From Sphingobium psychrophilum (lineage in GTDB: Bacteria > Pseudomonadota > Alphaproteobacteria > Sphingomonadales > Sphingomonadaceae), in the NCBI RefSeq assembly GCF_012927105.1, contig NZ_JABBFV010000002.1, positions 248,001-312,000 of the forward strand: a DNA stretch of 64,000 nucleotides. Reading direction: 5' to 3'. The position numbers were made by a program, and so were the translations under genes. This document shows, in pieces, positions 7,723 to 16,743 of the stretch. Position 1 is the stretch's first letter, and every line of letters begins with the position of its first letter. The notes beneath the pieces are model-generated. The model made no database searches. It was given only the letters and a program-made list of their open reading frames with translations, and had not been told where the DNA came from.

Positions 7723-10434
7723 ATGATACAACTGTCCATGTCGTTGTCGCGATCGCGATTCATGCGGGGACGGGCGGTCGCCATGACGGGCCTGACCGCG
7801 TTGGTCGCGGCGAGCGTCACCCCCTCCGCCATTGCCGCCGACAGCGTGTCGATCAGCCGCGACTGGCGCTTTACCAAGGGCGACCCGGCCGGCCTCACCA
7901 CCGACCTGCGCTATGACGTCCGCCCGCCGATTGCGGATACAGGCGACGGCAAGCTGGCGGATACGCCCGCCGACGCAGCCGTGAAGGTAGACGGCGGCGG
8001 CGCGCAGCTGCTCAAGCCGTGGATACTCCCCAGCGCCAATCCTTTCATCAAGGATGCGGCCAAACATCATGTCCGCCCCGCAGGCAATCCGGGTGGGGAT
8101 GTGCCCTATGTGCAGGGGGATTTCGACGACAGCGCCTGGACCCATGTCGACCTGCCGCACGACTGGGCGATCGCCGGGCCGTTCATCAAGGATGGCCCCT
8201 ATGGCGGCATGGGCCGCCTGCCTAGCTGGGGTATCGGCTGGTATCGCAAGACGCTCGACATCCCCACCCGCGACAAAGGCAAGTCGATCTTCCTCGATGT
8301 CGAAGGGGCGATGTCCTACGCCACCGTCTGGCTCAACGGCCAATTGGTTGGCGGCTGGCCCTATGGCTATAACAGCTTCCGCCTCGACCTGACGCCCTAT
8401 GCGGTGCCGGGGGGCAAGAACCAGCTCGCCATCCGGCTCGACAACCCGGCCGCGTCGGCGCGCTGGTATCCGGGCGGCGGCCTCTACCGCGATATCAGCC
8501 TCACCACCGCCAACAAGGTGCATGTCGGCCAGTGGGGCGGCACCGTCCGCACGCCGCAGGTCGCCAAGGATCGCGCCACCATCGATCTCAGCCTGACGAT
8601 CGACAATGACGACGAAAAGGCGGCGCAGGTCGAAGTCGCCACCGCCCTCTACGCCTTGGACGCCAACGGCAAGCGCGCCGGCCGCCCCGTCGCCAGCATC
8701 GCGCGCCAGTCCGCCAGCATCGCGCCAGGTGCCAAGGTGGTGCTGAACGGCAGCACCATCCTCAACAACCCGCGCCTCTGGGGGCCGCCACCGACGCAAC
8801 AGCCCAACCGCTATGTCGCCCTGTCCACCGTGACCCAGGGCGGCAAGACGATCGACACCTACGAAACCCGCTTCGGCGTCCGCGACATACAGTTTGATCC
8901 CGACAAGGGCGTGATCGTCAACGGCGAACATATCCCGCTGCGCGGCGTCAACAACCATCATGATCTCGGCGCGATCGGCGCGGCCTTCAACCGCCGGGCG
9001 GCCCAGCGCCAGCTCGAAATCCTGCGCGACATGGGCACTAACGCCGTGCGCATGAGCCATAATCCACCCGCACCCGAACTGCTGGAACTCACCGACCAGA
9101 TGGGTTTCCTGGTCATGGACGAGATATTCGACAGTTGGGAAAAGAAGAAGACGCCGCACGACTTCCACCTAATCTTCCCCGACTGGCACGAAGCGGATTT
9201 GCGGTCGATGCTGCGCCGCGACCGCAACCACCCCTCCATCATCATGTGGAGCGTCGGCAATGAAGTCGGCGAACAATATGATGGCGAAGCAGGCGCGAAG
9301 ATCGGTCGCGAACTCGTCGCCATCGCCCATGAGGAAGACCCCACGCGCCTCGCGACGGGTGCCATGAACTTCGCCAAGGCGGACATGCTGTTGCCCACCA
9401 CGGTCGATGCCATCAGCCTCAACTATCAGGGCGCGGGCATTCGCGGCATCATCGGCCAATATCCGGCTTTCCGCGCGAAATTCCCTGACAAGGTGATCCT
9501 GTCCACCGAAAGCGCGTCGGCGCTGTCCAGCCGGGGCGAATATATGTTCCCTGTCGCCGGCGCGATCAGCGGCCCGGTGCGACCCTGGTCGGGCGGCAAT
9601 CCCGACACGCATCAGGTTTCCGCTTATGAACTGCACGCCGCCGACTTCGGCTCCTCGCCCGACCGCGTCTGGGCCGCGGACGACCAGAACCCCTATGTCG
9701 CGGGTGAATTTGTCTGGACAGGCTTTGACTATCTGGGCGAACCCACACCTTACTACACGTCGCGCAGCAGCTATTCGGGTATCGTCGATCTCGCCGGTTT
9801 CCCCAAGGATCGCTTCTGGCTCTATCAGGCGCGCTGGCGGCCGGATCTGCAATTCGCGCATATCCTGCCGCACTGGACCTGGCCCGATCGCGTCGGCCAA
9901 ATCACGCCGGTCCATGTCTTCTCCTCGGCGGATGAGGCCGAACTGTTCGTCAACGGAAAGTCGCAGGGAAAGATCAAGAAGCGCGACTATGAATATCGCT
10001 TCCGCTGGGACTATGTCGTCTATGCGCCGGGCGAGGTGAAGGTCGTCACCTGGAAGACCGGCAAGCCCTGGGCGACGCAGACGATCCGCACCGTGGGCGA
10101 GGCCGCGAAAATGTCCCTGACCGCCGACCGTTCCGCCATCGCCAGCGATGGCCGCGACCTCAGCTTCGTGACGCTCGAGGTCTTGGACAAGGACGGCCAG
10201 ATCGTCCCTGCCGCCAAGCAGAATATCAGCTTCACGATCGAAGGGCCGGGCCAGATCGTCGCCACGGACAATGGCGATCCCACCGATCTCACCGCCTTCC
10301 CCTCGCACAGCCGCGCCGCCTTCAACGGTCTGGCGCTGGCGATCGTGAAGGCGGACCGGCCCGGCCGGATCATCCTGCGCGCCCACGCCGCAGGATTGGG
10401 CGAAACGCAGGTGGAGATCGGTGCGAAGCGCTAG
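7723..10434 (+). CDS. Secreted glycoside hydrolase family 2 beta-galactosidase
   Basis: A 903-residue exported enzyme. The ATG at 7723 follows a strong GGAGAGGAAA site and gives a signal peptide ending near AIAA (residue 39); an ATG at 7615 is in frame but would make the operator coding. Domains in order: jelly-roll sugar-binding domain (DDSAWTHVDLPHDWAIAGPF), Ig-like domain, and a TIM barrel with acid/base E514 (SVGNEVGE) and nucleophile E596 (ILSTESASA). Then come WTGFDYLGEPTPYY and C-terminal Ig-like domains of the type found in GalB-like GH2 enzymes. It would remove beta-linked galactose in the periplasm. It stands alone on the plus strand between the exopolysaccharide operon and the convergent hydrolase operon, and seems to belong to the latter's regulon. 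Some GH2 members have other beta-glycoside specificities. Confidence 0.86.
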   Translation: MIQLSMSLSRSRFMRGRAVAMTGLTALVAASVTPSAIAADSVSISRDWRFTKGDPAGLTTDLRYDVRPPIADTGDGKLADTPADAAVKVDGGGAQLLKPWILPSANPFIKDAAKHHVRPAGNPGGDVPYVQGDFDDSAWTHVDLPHDWAIAGPFIKDGPYGGMGRLPSWGIGWYRKTLDIPTRDKGKSIFLDVEGAMSYATVWLNGQLVGGWPYGYNSFRLDLTPYAVPGGKNQLAIRLDNPAASARWYPGGGLYRDISLTTANKVHVGQWGGTVRTPQVAKDRATIDLSLTIDNDDEKAAQVEVATALYALDANGKRAGRPVASIARQSASIAPGAKVVLNGSTILNNPRLWGPPPTQQPNRYVALSTVTQGGKTIDTYETRFGVRDIQFDPDKGVIVNGEHIPLRGVNNHHDLGAIGAAFNRRAAQRQLEILRDMGTNAVRMSHNPPAPELLELTDQMGFLVMDEIFDSWEKKKTPHDFHLIFPDWHEADLRSMLRRDRNHPSIIMWSVGNEVGEQYDGEAGAKIGRELVAIAHEEDPTRLATGAMNFAKADMLLPTTVDAISLNYQGAGIRGIIGQYPAFRAKFPDKVILSTESASALSSRGEYMFPVAGAISGPVRPWSGGNPDTHQVSAYELHAADFGSSPDRVWAADDQNPYVAGEFVWTGFDYLGEPTPYYTSRSSYSGIVDLAGFPKDRFWLYQARWRPDLQFAHILPHWTWPDRVGQITPVHVFSSADEAELFVNGKSQGKIKKRDYEYRFRWDYVVYAPGEVKVVTWKTGKPWATQTIRTVGEAAKMSLTADRSAIASDGRDLSFVTLEVLDKDGQIVPAAKQNISFTIEGPGQIVATDNGDPTDLTAFPSHSRAAFNGLALAIVKADRPGRIILRAHAAGLGETQVEIGAKR

Positions 10435-10440
10435 GGCAAA

Positions 10441-10462
10441 GGGGGCGGGTCATTCCGCCCCC
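10441..10462. terminator. Hairpin between convergent GH2 and GH1 genes
   Basis: GGGGGCGG at 10441-10448 pairs with CCGCCCCC at 10455-10462 around a six-base loop. The hairpin lies between the GH2 stop and the GH1 stop. Read on the minus strand it is followed by TTT, so it may end transcription from both sides. Confidence 0.55.
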
Positions 10463-10469
10463 TCATCCG

Positions 10470-11924
10470 TCACACCAGCTTGTTGGTGCGCACCAGTTCG
10501 CGATACCAGTCGGCGGAGAGCTTGGGCGTCCGCTTCTGGGTCTTGAAATCGACATGGTGGATGCCAAACAGCTTGGTATAGCCATCTTCCCACTCGAAAT
10601 TGTCCATCAGGCTCCACACGAAATAGCCCTTTACCGGAATCCCCTCGCGCGTGGCGCGTTGCAGGTGGGTCAGGTAATTGCGCAGATACATGACCCGGTC
10701 GGTGTCATAGACCTTGCCGTCCTCGGCGACCTTGTCGTCCGCGGAACAGCCATTTTCCGAGATGTATAGCCCGTTGGGCTTCCAGTTTTCGCTGATCGCC
10801 CGCATCCCCCAATAGATGACCTCCGGCGTCACATAGAGCCAGGGGGAGGGCATACGGGGCGCCTGGCCCGGATGCGGCAATATCTTGTACCCGGCGGGCG
10901 AAGACGGATCGGCGCGCACGGTGTTGCCAGTGTAGACATTGACCGATAGGAAATCGAGGGGCGCACCGATCAGCTTCATGTCGCCGTCTTTGACGTTGGG
11001 CGCGTCCTTGCCCTGCGCGGTCAGGTAGCTGTCGATATAGCGGCCCTCCAGAATTGCGGTCAGGAACATCGCGTTCTCCTCACGCACCGCCTTCTTCACT
11101 GCCTCGATATGCTCCGGCGTCTCGATCGCGGGCACATAGACGCTGGGATTGTCGGCGATGCCGACCTGCGTCCCCGCCTTGGTCGCGGCCCGGATCGCCT
11201 GCACGCCCAGCCCATGGGCCAGCACGCCATGATGGCGGATCTGGTTCACCTCGCCCATCGGCAGCTTCAGGCCCGGCGCCTTGCCACCGGTCATGTAGCT
11301 CAGGTCCGTGAAGCAGCGCAGTTCGTTGACCGTCATGAAATGCTGGACGCGATCGTCCAGCTTGCCGGCGGTGTAACCGGCATAATCGGCAAAGGCGTAT
11401 GCCGTGTCGCGATTCTGCCAACCGCCGGGCAGGGCATGGGGCAAGTCCCAGTGGAACATCGTGACATGGGGCGTGATGTCGGCTGCCAGCAGTCCGTCGA
11501 CCAGCCGGTTATAATAATCCAGCCCCTTGGCATTGGGCTTGCCCCTGCCATCGGGGAAGATGCGCGACCAGGCGATCGAGAAGCGATAGGCCTTGACGCC
11601 CAGCGCCTTGAGCAGCGCGATATCGTCGCCATAGCGATGATAGCTGTCACAGGCGACATCGCCGGTATCGCCATTGGCGACCTTGCCCGGCGTGTGCGAA
11701 AATACGTCCCAATTGGTCTGGCCGCGCCCATCCGCCTTCGCCGCGCCCTCGATCTGATAGGCCGCGGTGGCGCAGCCCCACAGGAAGTCGGCGGGGAAGG
11801 CGCGGTCGCCCTGCGGCGAGGCGGCCGGCGCAGTCTGCGCGACTGCTGTGCCGCCAGCAAGGCCAGCACCCAGAGCGGCCGCACCCAATCCCATGCCCAA
11901 TTCGCGGCGATTGATACCCGTCAT
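10470..11924 (-). CDS. Exported glycoside hydrolase family 1 beta-glucosidase
   Basis: 484 residues. The start has AAGGAG nine bases upstream. The N-terminus MTGINRRELGMGLGAAALGA is a Tat-like signal (twin arginine, then a hydrophobic run) ending near AVAQ. The GH1 barrel shows FPADFLWGCATAAYQIEGA, YRFSIAWSRIFPDG, HWDLPHAL, the acid/base region with N200-E201 and nucleophile E390 in YISENG. The acid/base motif reads TVNEL where the family normally has T-x-NEP. The aglycone/glycone end has WSLMDNFEWEDGY, the usual GH1 signature. It is the last gene of a six-gene minus-strand operon, 13 bases after the GH31 gene. It would release glucose from cello-oligosaccharides left after side-chain removal. 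Confidence 0.88.
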   Translation of the reverse strand: MTGINRRELGMGLGAAALGAGLAGGTAVAQTAPAASPQGDRAFPADFLWGCATAAYQIEGAAKADGRGQTNWDVFSHTPGKVANGDTGDVACDSYHRYGDDIALLKALGVKAYRFSIAWSRIFPDGRGKPNAKGLDYYNRLVDGLLAADITPHVTMFHWDLPHALPGGWQNRDTAYAFADYAGYTAGKLDDRVQHFMTVNELRCFTDLSYMTGGKAPGLKLPMGEVNQIRHHGVLAHGLGVQAIRAATKAGTQVGIADNPSVYVPAIETPEHIEAVKKAVREENAMFLTAILEGRYIDSYLTAQGKDAPNVKDGDMKLIGAPLDFLSVNVYTGNTVRADPSSPAGYKILPHPGQAPRMPSPWLYVTPEVIYWGMRAISENWKPNGLYISENGCSADDKVAEDGKVYDTDRVMYLRNYLTHLQRATREGIPVKGYFVWSLMDNFEWEDGYTKLFGIHHVDFKTQKRTPKLSADWYRELVRTNKLV

Positions 11925-11937
11925 ATTGCGAAACTCC

Positions 11938-14256
11938 TTATTGACCGACGACCTGCACCAACCCGGCGATCGCCTGGCCGGTGGGCAGCTTCGTCTTGCT
12001 CGTCAGCGATTTGGCGGCGTCGTTCCAGACGAGGTCCGCCTTCACGCCGCCCTTGCGATAGGCGTTAGTGGTGCCGTCATCGTCATAAAGGGTGAAACGG
12101 GCGTTGGCACCGGGATAGACACGGATGCTTTCCAGCGCCTGTTTTTCCGCCGTGCTTTTCACCTGAACGCCCATCGGCACGATCGACCCGGCCTTGACGA
12201 AAAGCGGGATGCGGTTGATCGGCGTGTCGACCTCGATCGTCTGGCCGCCTTCGAACCGCTGGTCGGTCCAATAATCATACCAGGCGGCCCCGGCGGGCAG
12301 ATAGACCGGGCGCTTCGTCTGACCTTGCACCGTCACCGGGGCGACCAGGAAGGCGGGGCCGAACATATATTGGTCGCCGATGTCCGACACTTTGGGATCG
12401 TTCGGGAAATCCATGAACAGGCCGCGCATGAACGGCGCGCCCGTATCATAGGTGTGACGGCCCAACGCATAGATATAGGGCATCAGAGTGTAGCGCAGGC
12501 GCAACCAGTCGGCCAGGATCGGCTCGGCCGCCTTGCCATATTCCCACAGCGCGGTGCCGGGCCGCTGGCCGTGGATGCGCAGCGTCGGCGTAAAGACGCT
12601 ATATTGAAACCAGCGCACGAACAGTTCGGGATAGTCGGGATAATCCGCGCCCATCGCCGTCGCGCCGGCCGGATCGACCAGGATCGGGTTTTCTGCCTTC
12701 GGCCCCTTGGGCCATTGCCAGCCGCCTATGTCGCTGCCCCAATAGGCCAGGCCCGACGCGGTGAAGTTGAGGCCGGCGGGGATTTGCCGATGCAACGCTT
12801 CCCAGGTCGATTTGACGTCCGACGACCAGAACAGGCCGCCATTGCGCTGCGACCCCAGATAGGCGGCGCGGGCCAGGATCATGTTACGGAAACCGGGCCG
12901 GTCGCGCTCGGACCCTTCGGCAACGCCGGTGGTATGAACGAGCGGGAAGAGATTGTGATAGCGGTCGCCTGACCCCTTGGCGTAGAAATAGCCGTCGGGC
13001 ACCAGATCCGGTTCGGTCTCGTCCAGCCAGAACCAGTCGAAGCCCTGGCTCGCGATATTGTCCCGTATCTTGCCCCAGAACCATTCGCGCGCTTCCGGGT
13101 TGGTGCTGTCGATCAGCGCACCTGCCCGGTCGAAACGCATCGGCAGGCCATCTACGGGCAAGCCGTCCTTGTCGTGCAGGAACCAGCCCTTGGCCTTGAG
13201 AAACTCGAAATAGCGCGATTCCCGCTCGTAGCGCGGCCAGACGCTGATGATGGATCGCATCCCCATGGCGTTCAACTGGTCGTTCATTCCCTTGGGATCG
13301 GGGAAATAGCTGCGGTCGATGTCCATCTGCCCCATGCGGGTCCAGTAAAACCAGTCGAGCACCATCACGTCCAGCGGCAGGTTACGCTGGCGATAGCCGT
13401 TGGCGATATCGAGCAGTTCCTGCTGGCTCTCATAGCGCGCCTTGCTCTGGATCAGGCCGAAGCCTGCCTTGGGCGGCAGCGGCGTTTCGCCTGTCAACTT
13501 GGCGTAACCGGCATAAAGTTCGTCGATCGTCTTGCCGGTAATGACGAAGAAGGAGACGCGCTCGCCCACCTGGCTCTGCCAATGGGTGCTGCTGTGCAGG
13601 CCGGGCTGGATCAGCGTGCGGGCGGGATTATCCCACACGATACCATAGCCTTTGTTCGTGACCATGAAGGGGACGCAGACCGTTTCCCCAGCCGGAGCGT
13701 CATAATGATGCTGGCAATCGATCTGCTGGCCGCGCAGGTCCATATGGCCTTCCTGGTTTTGGCCCAGACCATAATAATGTTCGTCCGCCGGGGAATCGAA
13801 GCTGGCGCCGACCTTGAAGGTCTTTTCGCCGTTGACCGTCACGGGCGCCATTTCCCAGCCGGTCATCTTGGCGAGGACATTGCCGCTGGCGTCCTGCACC
13901 GACAGACTGACCGGCGGCAGCGACGGCGCGAAATAGCGCTCCATCTGGGTCGGCGCCTTGGGCCAAGGCTGGGCGTCGACCGTCAGCGTCAGCGCCGCAG
14001 AAGAGAATATTTCGCCGCTGGCATCGCTGCGATGGGTCCATCCGGTCGCGTCCGCCTTCGCATTCGGCCCTTCGCCCGGCGCGGCCGAAGCGAGGTCAGG
14101 ATCGAGCGCAATCGTCACCCGCACGATATTGGGCGCATAGGGTTCGACCGCGACACGGCTGCCATGGCGATCAAGCAGCGCCATCGGATCGGCAAGCGCC
14201 GGCGCGGTAAGACAGGATGCGCCCAATGCGATCCATTTGAAGCTCTTTGCGATCAT
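11938..14256 (-). CDS. Exported glycoside hydrolase family 31, probable alpha-xylosidase
   Basis: 772 residues with a Sec signal peptide ending near PALA (residue 22). An N-terminal galactose-mutarotase-like domain is followed by the (beta/alpha)8 barrel. The nucleophile is D412 in WFWLDETEPD and the acid/base is D480 in LFWSSDVKSTW. HGQRPGTALWEYG and FGPAFLVAPV belong to the same fold, and a C-terminal beta domain has RVYPGANARFTLYDDDG. The WFWLDETEPD motif is typical of the XylS/YicI-like and xyloglucan alpha-xylosidase branch; alpha-glucosidase is the alternative. It is embedded between the alpha-fucosidase and beta-glucosidase genes (gaps of 18 and 13 bases), which favours alpha-1,6-xylose on a glucan as substrate. 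Confidence 0.84.
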   Translation of the reverse strand: MIAKSFKWIALGASCLTAPALADPMALLDRHGSRVAVEPYAPNIVRVTIALDPDLASAAPGEGPNAKADATGWTHRSDASGEIFSSAALTLTVDAQPWPKAPTQMERYFAPSLPPVSLSVQDASGNVLAKMTGWEMAPVTVNGEKTFKVGASFDSPADEHYYGLGQNQEGHMDLRGQQIDCQHHYDAPAGETVCVPFMVTNKGYGIVWDNPARTLIQPGLHSSTHWQSQVGERVSFFVITGKTIDELYAGYAKLTGETPLPPKAGFGLIQSKARYESQQELLDIANGYRQRNLPLDVMVLDWFYWTRMGQMDIDRSYFPDPKGMNDQLNAMGMRSIISVWPRYERESRYFEFLKAKGWFLHDKDGLPVDGLPMRFDRAGALIDSTNPEAREWFWGKIRDNIASQGFDWFWLDETEPDLVPDGYFYAKGSGDRYHNLFPLVHTTGVAEGSERDRPGFRNMILARAAYLGSQRNGGLFWSSDVKSTWEALHRQIPAGLNFTASGLAYWGSDIGGWQWPKGPKAENPILVDPAGATAMGADYPDYPELFVRWFQYSVFTPTLRIHGQRPGTALWEYGKAAEPILADWLRLRYTLMPYIYALGRHTYDTGAPFMRGLFMDFPNDPKVSDIGDQYMFGPAFLVAPVTVQGQTKRPVYLPAGAAWYDYWTDQRFEGGQTIEVDTPINRIPLFVKAGSIVPMGVQVKSTAEKQALESIRVYPGANARFTLYDDDGTTNAYRKGGVKADLVWNDAAKSLTSKTKLPTGQAIAGLVQVVGQ

Positions 14257-14274
14257 CCCTGTAAATCCCTGTAA

Positions 14275-15900
14275 TTAGACGAGGCCCCGGCCGTCGATGC
14301 GGACAACCGGAACGAAATCCCTGCCCTGCGGCATGTCGACATGGAGGCCCGCGCCATCCTGACGAAAGGCGATCGGACCGCCGCCGAGCAGCGTCACCCG
14401 TTCGATCTGGCCGTCCACGCGGCCACGCGCCAGTGAGCGGATAGTCGTAGGTTCGCTCGCCCGGCCCAGGAACAGCGCATAGAGCGCGCCTTTGTTCGTC
14501 GTGAAGCGGATGTCCTGGCCGGTGAAGGGTTTGGCCTTCTCCTCATTCTGCATCCCTGCGATCAACTGGGTCGGCCCTTCGCCATAGATGCGCCACGGCC
14601 GCGACCCGAAAATCGCCTCACCGCCATGGACCATCCACGCCGCCATGCCGTCCAGCACCTTCTCCGTCTCGCTGTCGATCGACCCATCGCCCGGCTGCGG
14701 GATGGAGAGCATGAGATTGCCGTTCTTCGAAACGACATCGGCAAGCCGCTGGATGACTTCCTCCGCGCTCTTGTAGCTTTTGTCGTGCAGCCGCATTGCA
14801 TTGTAGAACCAGTCGCCGATGCAGGTGTCGGTCTGCCACGGCTCGTCCCACAGATGGTCGGTAAAGCCGCGCTCGACATCCTGCACCATGCCGAAGCGGG
14901 CATAGGGTTTGAGCTGCTTGCCCGTCAGCACTACATCGATCTTTCCGTGCCAGTCGATCGATCGGTTATAATAGTCCGCCGCCGCCTCCAGCCCTACGGG
15001 GCCGAAGGGCAGTTCATGATCGTCCATATAGACCATGTCGGGCTTATATTTGGCGACAAGGTCGGTCTGGCGCAGCAACCAGCGGGTGACATAGGCCGGG
15101 TCGTCCTTCGGCCCGGTTTCGATCCACTGGCCGTTATTCGCGTCGTGCCATGTGTCCATCGCCTCGATCGTGTCGATGCCATCGGGCAGCACGGCATGGC
15201 CGCCGGTATAAAGCTCCTGCGGGTCAAGGCCCTCCCACCATTGCCCCTTACCGTCCGCCTTGCGCAGGAGGAAGGCGTCGTAGCGCTCGCCTTTTTTGGG
15301 CCCCGTCGGATCATAGCCATAGGCGGGTTGATACCAGTGCCAGGCATGGGCGGCATGGTTGGACACGCCGAATTTCATCCCCGCGCGCCGCGCCGCCTGT
15401 TCCCAGATGCCGACCACATCCTTCTTCGGCCCGACGCGCAGGCTGTTCCAGGCATGATAGCGGCTGTTGTAGCAATCCAGATTGTCGTGATGGCAGGCGA
15501 GCGCCATGAAATATTTGGCCCCCGCTTTCTGGTATCGGGCGATCAGCGCGTCCGGCTCCCACTTGTCGGCGGTCCACAGATTCTGGATGTCCTTCATCCC
15601 CGAAACCGACGGATGGCCGTAGGTTTTGCGATGATGCTCGTACATCGGATGGCCCTGCATATACATGAAGCGGCCATACCAGTCGCCCTGCGCCGGCACC
15701 GACTGCGGCCCCCAATGCGACCACATCCCCAGCTTCGCGTCGCGGAACCAGTCGGGATAGCGGTAGTTGGCGACCAGCGAGGACCAGCTTGGCTGCACCG
15801 GGCCGCGCATCGTACCCATGGGGCTTGCTGCGCAGGCAGCACGGGCCAGGCCAAGCGCGGCCGTGCCCGCCAGGAAGGATCGGCGTCCCAGCATCGTCAT
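14275..15900 (-). CDS. Exported glycoside hydrolase family 29 alpha-L-fucosidase
   Basis: 541 residues. MLGRRSFLAGTAALGLARAA is a Tat-like signal peptide. The GH29 barrel is clear: YPDWFRDAKLGMWSHWGPQS near the start, YFMALACHHDNLDCYNS, GMKFGVSNHAAHAWHWY, KPDMVYMDDHELPFG with the probable nucleophile D293, and SKNGNLMLSIPQPGDGSID. A smaller C-terminal beta domain follows. It removes alpha-linked L-fucose in the periplasm. Its start overlaps the GDSL esterase stop (ATGA). The divergent operon carries a fucose permease and fucose catabolic genes, which strongly supports fucose as the released sugar. GH29-A versus GH29-B specificity cannot be decided here. Confidence 0.9.
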   Translation of the reverse strand: MTMLGRRSFLAGTAALGLARAACAASPMGTMRGPVQPSWSSLVANYRYPDWFRDAKLGMWSHWGPQSVPAQGDWYGRFMYMQGHPMYEHHRKTYGHPSVSGMKDIQNLWTADKWEPDALIARYQKAGAKYFMALACHHDNLDCYNSRYHAWNSLRVGPKKDVVGIWEQAARRAGMKFGVSNHAAHAWHWYQPAYGYDPTGPKKGERYDAFLLRKADGKGQWWEGLDPQELYTGGHAVLPDGIDTIEAMDTWHDANNGQWIETGPKDDPAYVTRWLLRQTDLVAKYKPDMVYMDDHELPFGPVGLEAAADYYNRSIDWHGKIDVVLTGKQLKPYARFGMVQDVERGFTDHLWDEPWQTDTCIGDWFYNAMRLHDKSYKSAEEVIQRLADVVSKNGNLMLSIPQPGDGSIDSETEKVLDGMAAWMVHGGEAIFGSRPWRIYGEGPTQLIAGMQNEEKAKPFTGQDIRFTTNKGALYALFLGRASEPTTIRSLARGRVDGQIERVTLLGGGPIAFRQDGAGLHVDMPQGRDFVPVVRIDGRGLV

Positions 15901-16706
15901 TGAATGGCCCTCAACGCCTTGTCGATCGCCTGCCGCGCCAGCGGTCGCATGATGGCATAGCCCTCCGCGGTGGGATGCACGCCATCGCTGGACAGGCCCG
16001 GCTTCATCGCGCCATCCGCCTGCGCCATGGCGCTATGATAATCGACATAGGTGAAGCCCCGGCTCTGTGCATAATCGGACAGCCACCTGTTGATCGCCGC
16101 GATCTGCGGCGCGGGTTGCAGCCCCGGACTCCAGGGGAAGGCACCCGCGGGCGGCACGGAGGCGAGGACGACCTTGATCCCATGCGCATCGGCCAGCTCG
16201 GCCATAGTCTGGATATTGCCCAGCACCGTGTTCATCGTCGCCGCGCCGGTGTTTCCGGCGATGTCATTGGTCATCGCCATGATGTGGACGACCTGCGGTT
16301 TGAGCGCGATCACGTCGCTGCGGAAGCGCACCAGCATCTGCGCCGTGGTCTGCCCGCTGATGCCGCGATCGACCAGGCCGTCGGTGAACATCGACGGATC
16401 GGCGTTGATCCAGTTGTCGGTGATCGAATCGCCCATGAATACGGCTCGGACCTTTTGCCCCGCCAGCGCTTTGTTATCGGCGGCATAGCGGCATAACTGC
16501 CCGAAATCGCGGGTCAGCATATGGAGGTTCCACATCTTCCAGCCCGCTTCATCCGTCGGCTTGGGATGGCCCGGGCAGGGGTCTGCAACGATGCCGACCG
16601 GGTCATCGCCATGGGGGTCGCCCGGCACCTTGCTGACGGCGAAAGCCGGGGTGGTCAGCGCCAATGCGCCACATAAAGCGATAAGATGCCGCATCCAATT
16701 CCTCAT
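15897..16706 (-). CDS. Secreted SGNH/GDSL hydrolase, probable carbohydrate acetylesterase
   Basis: 269 residues with a signal peptide (IALCGALALTTPAFA). SGNH blocks are visible: FMGDSITDNW with the nucleophile serine, a glycine region (DRGISGQTTAQM), the asparagine in MAMTNDIAGN, and SSDGVHPTAEGY holding the catalytic Asp and His. Fungal- and bacterial-type sugar acetylesterases have this architecture. It lies 37 bases after another esterase gene and overlaps the fucosidase gene by ATGA. A role in deacetylating plant cell wall oligosaccharides is inferred from this position; the acyl group and substrate are not proven. Confidence 0.8.
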   Translation of the reverse strand: MRNWMRHLIALCGALALTTPAFAVSKVPGDPHGDDPVGIVADPCPGHPKPTDEAGWKMWNLHMLTRDFGQLCRYAADNKALAGQKVRAVFMGDSITDNWINADPSMFTDGLVDRGISGQTTAQMLVRFRSDVIALKPQVVHIMAMTNDIAGNTGAATMNTVLGNIQTMAELADAHGIKVVLASVPPAGAFPWSPGLQPAPQIAAINRWLSDYAQSRGFTYVDYHSAMAQADGAMKPGLSSDGVHPTAEGYAIMRPLARQAIDKALRAIQ

Positions 16707-16743
16707 TTCTGATCGGTCTTCTTCTTCCAGGTGGCGCGTATCG

